Shown here one piece after another: positions 59,487-64,000 of a stretch of 64,000 nucleotides of DNA. The stretch comes from Kibdelosporangium philippinense (GTDB lineage: Bacteria; Actinomycetota; Actinomycetes; Mycobacteriales; Pseudonocardiaceae), in assembly GCF_021390435.2 (NCBI RefSeq), contig NZ_JAJVCN010000004.1, positions 1,654,501 to 1,718,500 on the forward strand. Direction: 5' to 3'. The position numbers were made by a program, and so were the translations under genes. The notes under the pieces were generated by a model that saw only the letters and a program-made list of their open reading frames with translations, was not told where the DNA came from and searched no databases. Each line of letters starts with the position of its first letter. Position 1 is the stretch's first letter.

Positions 59487-60086
59487 GTGACCGCATCAGA
59501 CGAGAAGGAAAACCTGCGAAGCTACCTGCAGGCTGGCCGGGACGCGCTGGTCTGGAAGCTGGACGGGCTGGGTGAGTACGACATCCGCCGTCCGATGACC
59601 AAGACGGGGACGAACCTGCTCGGCCTGATCAAGCACGTGGCGGCGTGCGAGCTCGGGTACTTCGGCTGGACCTTCGGCAGGCCGTTCGACCAGCGGCTGC
59701 CATGGTCCGAAGAGGGCGCGGAGCTCAATTCGGACATGTGGGCAACCGAGGACGAGTCCCGTGAGGAGATCGTCTCGCTCTACCGCAGGATCTGGGCGCA
59801 TTCGGACGCGACGATCGAAGCCTTGGACCTCGATTCGCTCGGCCGCGTGCCGCACTGGGCGCCGGAACGTGCCGAGGTCACGCTGCACAGAGTCCTGATG
59901 CACATGATCGCGGAAACGCACCGGCACGCGGGCCACGCGGACATCGTCCGTGAGGCGATCGACGGGGCGGCAGGCCGAAATCCGGCGTACTCCAACTTGC
60001 CCAGCGAAGACAGTGCCTGGTGGGCCGAATACAACCAGCGCCTCGGGCGGAGCGCGCGAGCAGCGGCAGAACGCTGGGAGAATTGA
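59487..60086 (+). CDS. DinB-family (DUF664) thiol transferase-like protein
   Basis: This 199-residue protein is a DinB-superfamily helix bundle, with LLGLIKHVAACELGYFGWTF near residue 45 (first histidine of the metal triad) and HRVLMHMIAETHRHAGHADI (two histidines) near 135. Actinobacterial relatives transfer mycothiol or bacillithiol to electrophiles, or are uncharacterised. GTG 59487 is used. The gene is 3 bp from the next gene, which is also a thiol-dependent detoxification enzyme, consistent with a shared role. Confidence 0.85.
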   Translation: MTASDEKENLRSYLQAGRDALVWKLDGLGEYDIRRPMTKTGTNLLGLIKHVAACELGYFGWTFGRPFDQRLPWSEEGAELNSDMWATEDESREEIVSLYRRIWAHSDATIEALDLDSLGRVPHWAPERAEVTLHRVLMHMIAETHRHAGHADIVREAIDGAAGRNPAYSNLPSEDSAWWAEYNQRLGRSARAAAERWEN

Positions 60087-60089
60087 GCC

Positions 60090-61094
60090 ATGGCTGACGG
60101 CGACTACAAGCGCGACCAGAACTACATCACAACCCGGATCACGGCAGACGGCCGCGACGGCTACCCCGTCGAACCCGGCCGATATCGCCTGGTCATCGCC
60201 CGTGCGTGCCCGTGGGCCAACCGTGCCGCGATCGTCCGCAGGCTCCTCGGCCTCGAAGAAGTGCTGTCCATGGGCATCGCCGGGCCGGTACACGACAAGC
60301 GCAGTTGGAGCTTCGACCTCGACCCGGGTGGCAAGGACCCGGTGCTGGGGATCGAGCGCCTGCAAGAGGCCTTCTTCAAGCGTGACCCGGAGTACCCGCG
60401 AGGGATCACGGTGCCCGCGATCGTGGACATCCCGACTGGGCAGGTCGTGACCAACGACTTCGACCAGATCACCATCGACCTGTCGGGTGAATGGACCAAA
60501 TACCACCGCCCCGGCGCCCCCGCGCTGTACCCCGAGCACCTGCGCGACGAGATCGACGATGTGAACGCCAAGGTGTTCGCCGACGTGAACAACGGCGTCT
60601 ACCGCTGCGGCTTCGCTAGCACGCAGGAGGCGTACGAGGCCGCGTACGCACGACTCTTCGACCGGTTGGACTGGCTGTCCGACCGTCTGGCAAACCAGCG
60701 GTACCTGGTCGGCGACACGATCACCGAGGCCGACATCCGCCTGTTCACCACCTTGGCCAGGTTCGACGCGGTGTACCACGGGCACTTCAAGTGCAACCGC
60801 CAGAAGCTGTCCGAGATGCCGGTGCTGTGGGCGTATGTGCGGGATCTCTTCCAGACGCCTGGCTTCGGCGACACGACCCATTTCCCGCAGATCAAGGAGC
60901 ACTATTACGTCGTACACAGGACCATCAACCCGACCGGGATCGTCCCGGTGGGACCGGACGAGTCCGGCTGGCTGACACCACACGGCCGGGAAGAGTTGGG
61001 CGGCAAGCCTTTCGGCGATGGAACGCCACCCAATCCACCCATCGAAGCCGAGCGCGTGCCTAGCCCGCGAGCAGAATCGTCCCCAGTGGCGTGA
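60090..61094 (+). CDS. Xi-class glutathione-transferase-like (glutathionyl-hydroquinone reductase type)
   Basis: This 334-residue protein has the xi-class active site ARACPWANRAAIVR with catalytic C40, WSFDLDPGGKDPVLG, and VPAIVDIPTGQVVTNDFDQI. The C-terminal helical domain has RYLVGDTITEADIRLFTTLA and HGHFKCNRQKLSEMP. Relatives (YqjG/ECM4) reduce glutathionyl-hydroquinones; in actinomycetes mycothiol may be the thiol. ATG 60090. It follows the DinB gene at 3 bp. The last 35 bp overlap the convergent regulator. Confidence 0.88.
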   Translation: MADGDYKRDQNYITTRITADGRDGYPVEPGRYRLVIARACPWANRAAIVRRLLGLEEVLSMGIAGPVHDKRSWSFDLDPGGKDPVLGIERLQEAFFKRDPEYPRGITVPAIVDIPTGQVVTNDFDQITIDLSGEWTKYHRPGAPALYPEHLRDEIDDVNAKVFADVNNGVYRCGFASTQEAYEAAYARLFDRLDWLSDRLANQRYLVGDTITEADIRLFTTLARFDAVYHGHFKCNRQKLSEMPVLWAYVRDLFQTPGFGDTTHFPQIKEHYYVVHRTINPTGIVPVGPDESGWLTPHGREELGGKPFGDGTPPNPPIEAERVPSPRAESSPVA

Positions 61095-62028
61095 TCACGT
61101 GCAGCACCGTGTTGCGGTGCCGGTAACTGGTGATCAGCTTGCTGTCCCTGAGCACATTCAGGTGATGGCTCGTGGTCTGCGGGCTGATTCCGGCGGTCCG
61201 GGCGATCTCGCTGGTCGTCATCCCGTACGTTGTCGCGGCGAGAACGGCCGCTCTGGTTGGCCCAATCAGAGCGGCCGCGTGTGCGTTGCCCGGTAGGCCA
61301 TGTTCGTTGGCGATGGTGTTGACGAGTGGATAGATCAGGACAGGGGGAAGATCTGGGTCGGCGAGGGTGACTGGGCGGTGCCAGCAGAAGTACGACGGCA
61401 CGAGCGTCAGCCCGCGACCGCCCAGGTGGATCTCGCGCGTCACCGGATAGTCCAGTTCGAGCACGGGCGGCCGCCATCGCATGAGCGGGCCGAAGCTGTT
61501 GAGCAGGGCATCGACGCCGCCGTCGAGCATCGCGCGCCCACGTGCGACCCGGTCTCGGCCCACTGCGGGCTGGATCAGGCTTTCGTGCGGTGCGATCACC
61601 AGATCGTGGTACTTGCGCAGGGCGAGCACGAGTTCCTTGCGCATGTCATTGCTGGCGACCGACCGCGCCCACGAAGGCGCGCCATGCAGCCGGTCCAGGG
61701 TCTCAATCTCAAACGTCACCCGATCGTGGGGCGCACGCAGGATCGAGTCCAACCCGGCCTCGAAACTCTCCCTGCCTTCGGCTGGTGTCAGGAAGTCGGG
61801 GAAGTAGGCCGCCCTTGGCAGCAACGGGATCAAAAACCGGGCGACCGTCCTGCGGAAATCCGCTTTGGCCAGTGTCCGCACGGTATTGCCGTGCCACTGG
61901 CCGAACTCGTGCCTGCCATCGGTCGTCTGCAGCCGGTCGAGGCTGTTGGTGATCTCCCACAACGGATCGGGAACGCTGGCGACGCGCACTCTGGCCAGGT
62001 CCCGATCGGTGAACACGATACGCAACAC
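61060..62028 (-). CDS. ArsR-type winged-helix regulator with DUF5937-like N-terminus
   Basis: This 322-residue protein has a winged helix at the C-terminus: GPTRAAVLAATTYGMTTSEI then AGISPQTTSHHLNVLRDSKL. The N-terminal domain of about 230 residues (IVFTDRDLARVRVASVPDP, LWEITNSLDRLQTTDG) resembles DUF5937 and may bind a ligand. GTG 62028 follows GAAGG; a longer frame to 62367 is antisense to the next gene. It may regulate the DinB/GST-like genes downstream on the opposite strand or the ATPase at 62158, from which it is divergent. Confidence 0.78.
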   Translation of the reverse strand: MLRIVFTDRDLARVRVASVPDPLWEITNSLDRLQTTDGRHEFGQWHGNTVRTLAKADFRRTVARFLIPLLPRAAYFPDFLTPAEGRESFEAGLDSILRAPHDRVTFEIETLDRLHGAPSWARSVASNDMRKELVLALRKYHDLVIAPHESLIQPAVGRDRVARGRAMLDGGVDALLNSFGPLMRWRPPVLELDYPVTREIHLGGRGLTLVPSYFCWHRPVTLADPDLPPVLIYPLVNTIANEHGLPGNAHAAALIGPTRAAVLAATTYGMTTSEIARTAGISPQTTSHHLNVLRDSKLITSYRHRNTVLHVITPLGTILLAG

Positions 62029-62157
62029 CCTTGGCCACCTTCGTCTTTCGAACCAGGTCGTAGGACGTCGACACCCTGAGTGTAAGGCCAGACACTGCTT
62101 GTCAGCGCCGCTGAAGCGGCAACTGGCCCGTGATTGGCCTTTCCGGGGAGGTAGGGC

Positions 62158-64000
62158 GTGGGACAGCCAAAGAAGAAGATGAGCCTGCAACACATTGTCA
62201 AGCAACGTCAGGAGGCCGGTTTCGTCGGCCGCGAGGATCGGTTGATCGAGTTCCGGGCGAATCTCGATCTGCCCATCGTGGACCGGCGGTTCCTTTTCAA
62301 CATCCATGGTGATGCCGGCGTCGGCAAAACCTTTCTGATCCACCAACTGCGCCGCATCGCCGAACAACGCGGCACCCGCTGTGCGTACCTCGACGAAAGT
62401 TGTTACGACGTGCCTGAGGCACTGGCCGCGATCGCGGCGGATTTCGCCAGGTCAGGTGTGCATCTCAGCAGATTCGAACGTCGATATGCGACGTACCGTC
62501 AGCGCCGTCACGAACTGGATGTCGATCCACAGACGCCTGCGGGATTGACACATGTGTTCACCAAGGGCGTTTTCCGTGTCGGCCTGCATTCCGCCAAGCT
62601 GGTTCCGGTCGTCGGTGCGGCGACCGAATTGGTCGACCCAGCTGCCGCGGCCGAACAACTGGACCGGTTCCGGGCGTTTCTCGGACGAAAGTTCCGTGGT
62701 CCGGACGATGTGACGTTGGTATTGTCGCCCGCGGAGGCGCTGACACCCGTATTCGTCGAGGATCTCTACGACGTCGCGCAGGATCAGACCGTGGCGTTGT
62801 TCATCGACACCTATGAGCGAACTGGCACCTTTTTGGACAGTTGGTTCCTTGATCTGCTGGCGGCCAAGTATGGTGAGTTGCCTGCCGATCTCGTTCTGGT
62901 CATTGCCGGACGCAGCCCGCTCGACGCTGGCAATTGGTCCTCGTATCACAGCATCATCGCCGATGTCCCGTTGACACCGTTCACCGACACCGAGGCGCGG
63001 ATGTTCCTCGCGCGCCAGAACGTGGTCGATACTCAGGTCGTCGACGTGATCCTGCAACTGTCCGGCCGATTGCCGCTCTTGGTCGCGATGCTTGCCGAGG
63101 GAAAACCCAGCAATCTCGCGGACATCGGCGGCAGGACAGGTGACGCCGTCGAACGATTCCTCAAATGGGAGACCGACGAACGCCGCCGTGCCACCGCATT
63201 GGCAGGCGCGTTGCCACGCAGGCTCAACGAGGACCTTCTCGCCGCGGTGTGTGATGGCGGTTCGCTGTTCGATTGGTTGCGGTGTCAGCCTTTCATCGCG
63301 GAAACAGCAGGCGGTTGGCAGTATCACGATGTCGCGCGGATGTCGATGGTTCGGTTCCAGCGCAGTACTTCTCCGCAGCTGTGGCGCGCCCAGCACCGAC
63401 GTCTCGCGGAGTATTACCGTGTGGAGCGGGCGACTTGTGGTGTGGCCGATGAGGACGGTTGGGCGGATCCAGCATGGCAGGACCAGTTGGTCGAGGAGAG
63501 CTACCATCGGCTTTGCGGTGATGGCGCTGCCGCGCTGCCCGCGGCGCTCAGCCAATTCGTGTTCGCGCTGAACGACGGGACGACATCGGCTCGACGATGG
63601 ATCGACACGATGGTCGCCGCCGGTCGTGACTCGGACTCTGATGCGGTTCAGGGGTGGGGCGCGCGATTGTCGGCCAATTTGTCGGACCAAGTCGGGTTGC
63701 TCACAACACTGCTTGAGTCCGGCGAACTGGAATCAGCGGCATACCGGGAGGGACTGCTTCTGCGCGGTGACGCGTACCGCCGAGCCGAGCGATTTCTCCT
63801 AGCCATAGCCGACTTCGACAAAGTGCTCAGCCGGAATCCCGACTCGTCGGCGGCGCTCGCCCGACGTGGGGAAGTCCATTGGTCCACTGGCTCGTACGAG
63901 AACGCGTTGATCGACTTCACGCGCGCGATCGAGCTCGATCCCAAGTATGGCTGGGCAGTCGCCAGCCGTGCGTACCTCAACTGGTGGCTGGGACGATACG
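62158..64000 (+). CDS. STAND-type ATPase with TPR repeats, partial
   Basis: This gene starts at GTG 62158 (after GGGGAGG) and runs off the right edge with no stop, giving over 614 residues. Near the N-terminus are QEAGFVGREDRLIEFRANLD and a Walker A motif FNIHGDAGVGKTF with K57, then DQTVALFIDTYERTG as Walker B. It resembles AAA_16/NB-ARC-like STAND ATPases. The C-terminal visible part has two or more TPR units (RGDAYRRAERFLLAIADFDK, RRGEVHWSTGSYENALIDFT, RAIELDPKYGWAVASRAYLN). Such proteins are signal-transducing or defence-related switches. The partner is not visible. Confidence 0.8.
   Translation, partial: MGQPKKKMSLQHIVKQRQEAGFVGREDRLIEFRANLDLPIVDRRFLFNIHGDAGVGKTFLIHQLRRIAEQRGTRCAYLDESCYDVPEALAAIAADFARSGVHLSRFERRYATYRQRRHELDVDPQTPAGLTHVFTKGVFRVGLHSAKLVPVVGAATELVDPAAAAEQLDRFRAFLGRKFRGPDDVTLVLSPAEALTPVFVEDLYDVAQDQTVALFIDTYERTGTFLDSWFLDLLAAKYGELPADLVLVIAGRSPLDAGNWSSYHSIIADVPLTPFTDTEARMFLARQNVVDTQVVDVILQLSGRLPLLVAMLAEGKPSNLADIGGRTGDAVERFLKWETDERRRATALAGALPRRLNEDLLAAVCDGGSLFDWLRCQPFIAETAGGWQYHDVARMSMVRFQRSTSPQLWRAQHRRLAEYYRVERATCGVADEDGWADPAWQDQLVEESYHRLCGDGAAALPAALSQFVFALNDGTTSARRWIDTMVAAGRDSDSDAVQGWGARLSANLSDQVGLLTTLLESGELESAAYREGLLLRGDAYRRAERFLLAIADFDKVLSRNPDSSAALARRGEVHWSTGSYENALIDFTRAIELDPKYGWAVASRAYLNWWLGRY

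Overview
The window is high-GC DNA with dense, overlapping genes, frequent GTG starts and typical actinobacterial families: MEKHLA, DUF1905, DinB-type thiol transferases, GlxA regulators, paired NarL-type two-component systems, and the uncharacterised Streptomyces SCO2521-SCO2525 gene set. The best guess is a Pseudonocardiales-type actinomycete (Amycolatopsis, Kibdelosporangium, Lentzea or a relative). I saw no rRNA, tRNA, CRISPR array, transposase or phage gene.

Layout. 1-230 is the start of an aminotransferase. 310-11087 holds the most interesting block: a five-gene run matching SCO2525, SCO2524, SCO2523, SCO2522 and SCO2521 (methyltransferase, helical protein, ParA-like ATPase with an altered P-loop, two unknowns), followed by two paralogous two-helix membrane proteins around a GNAT gene. 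A third membrane protein of the same plan lies upstream, past an FAD oxidoreductase. 11243-15174 is a MacAB-like export operon with a lipoprotein. 15391-24659 carries RidA/GlxA, two sensor-kinase/regulator pairs, two secreted esterases and an MBL protein.

24714-31326 carries a nitrilase with a frameshifted permease and a GntR regulator, a TetR regulator with a frameshifted hydrolase, an epimerase and a frameshifted GNAT. 31963-37595 carries DedA, NUDIX, a methyltransferase, an inositol-monophosphatase-like protein, asparaginase and a luciferase-like oxidoreductase. 37646-38838 is a collapsed siderophore importer beside an intact MFS gene.

40093-47641 is a coherent divergent aromatic-catabolism cluster: flavin hydroxylase, extradiol dioxygenase and FAH-family hydrolase in one direction; MFS uptake, class II aldolase, aldehyde dehydrogenase and IclR regulator in the other, around one long inverted repeat. 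47642-48178 is a patch of gene fragments. 48163-50684 is a Ro60-like TROVE/vWA gene with an ARPP-like partner. 51354-55970 is a set of broken genes: a D-2-hydroxyglutarate-type dehydrogenase, an HglS remnant, and a molybdenum hydroxylase operon whose iron-sulfur gene has TGA at a cluster-ligand cysteine. The right end has a secreted protease, a P450, a luciferase-like enzyme, MEKHLA, DinB and glutathionyl-hydroquinone-reductase-like genes, an ArsR-type regulator, and a large ATPase/TPR protein that runs off the edge.

Two themes recur. About ten genes are broken, several by deletions that join unrelated genes, which sequencing error cannot explain. There are also dispersed repeats: a 22-bp tandem unit, and a palindromic element of about 57 bp, one copy of which lies in frame inside a coding sequence.
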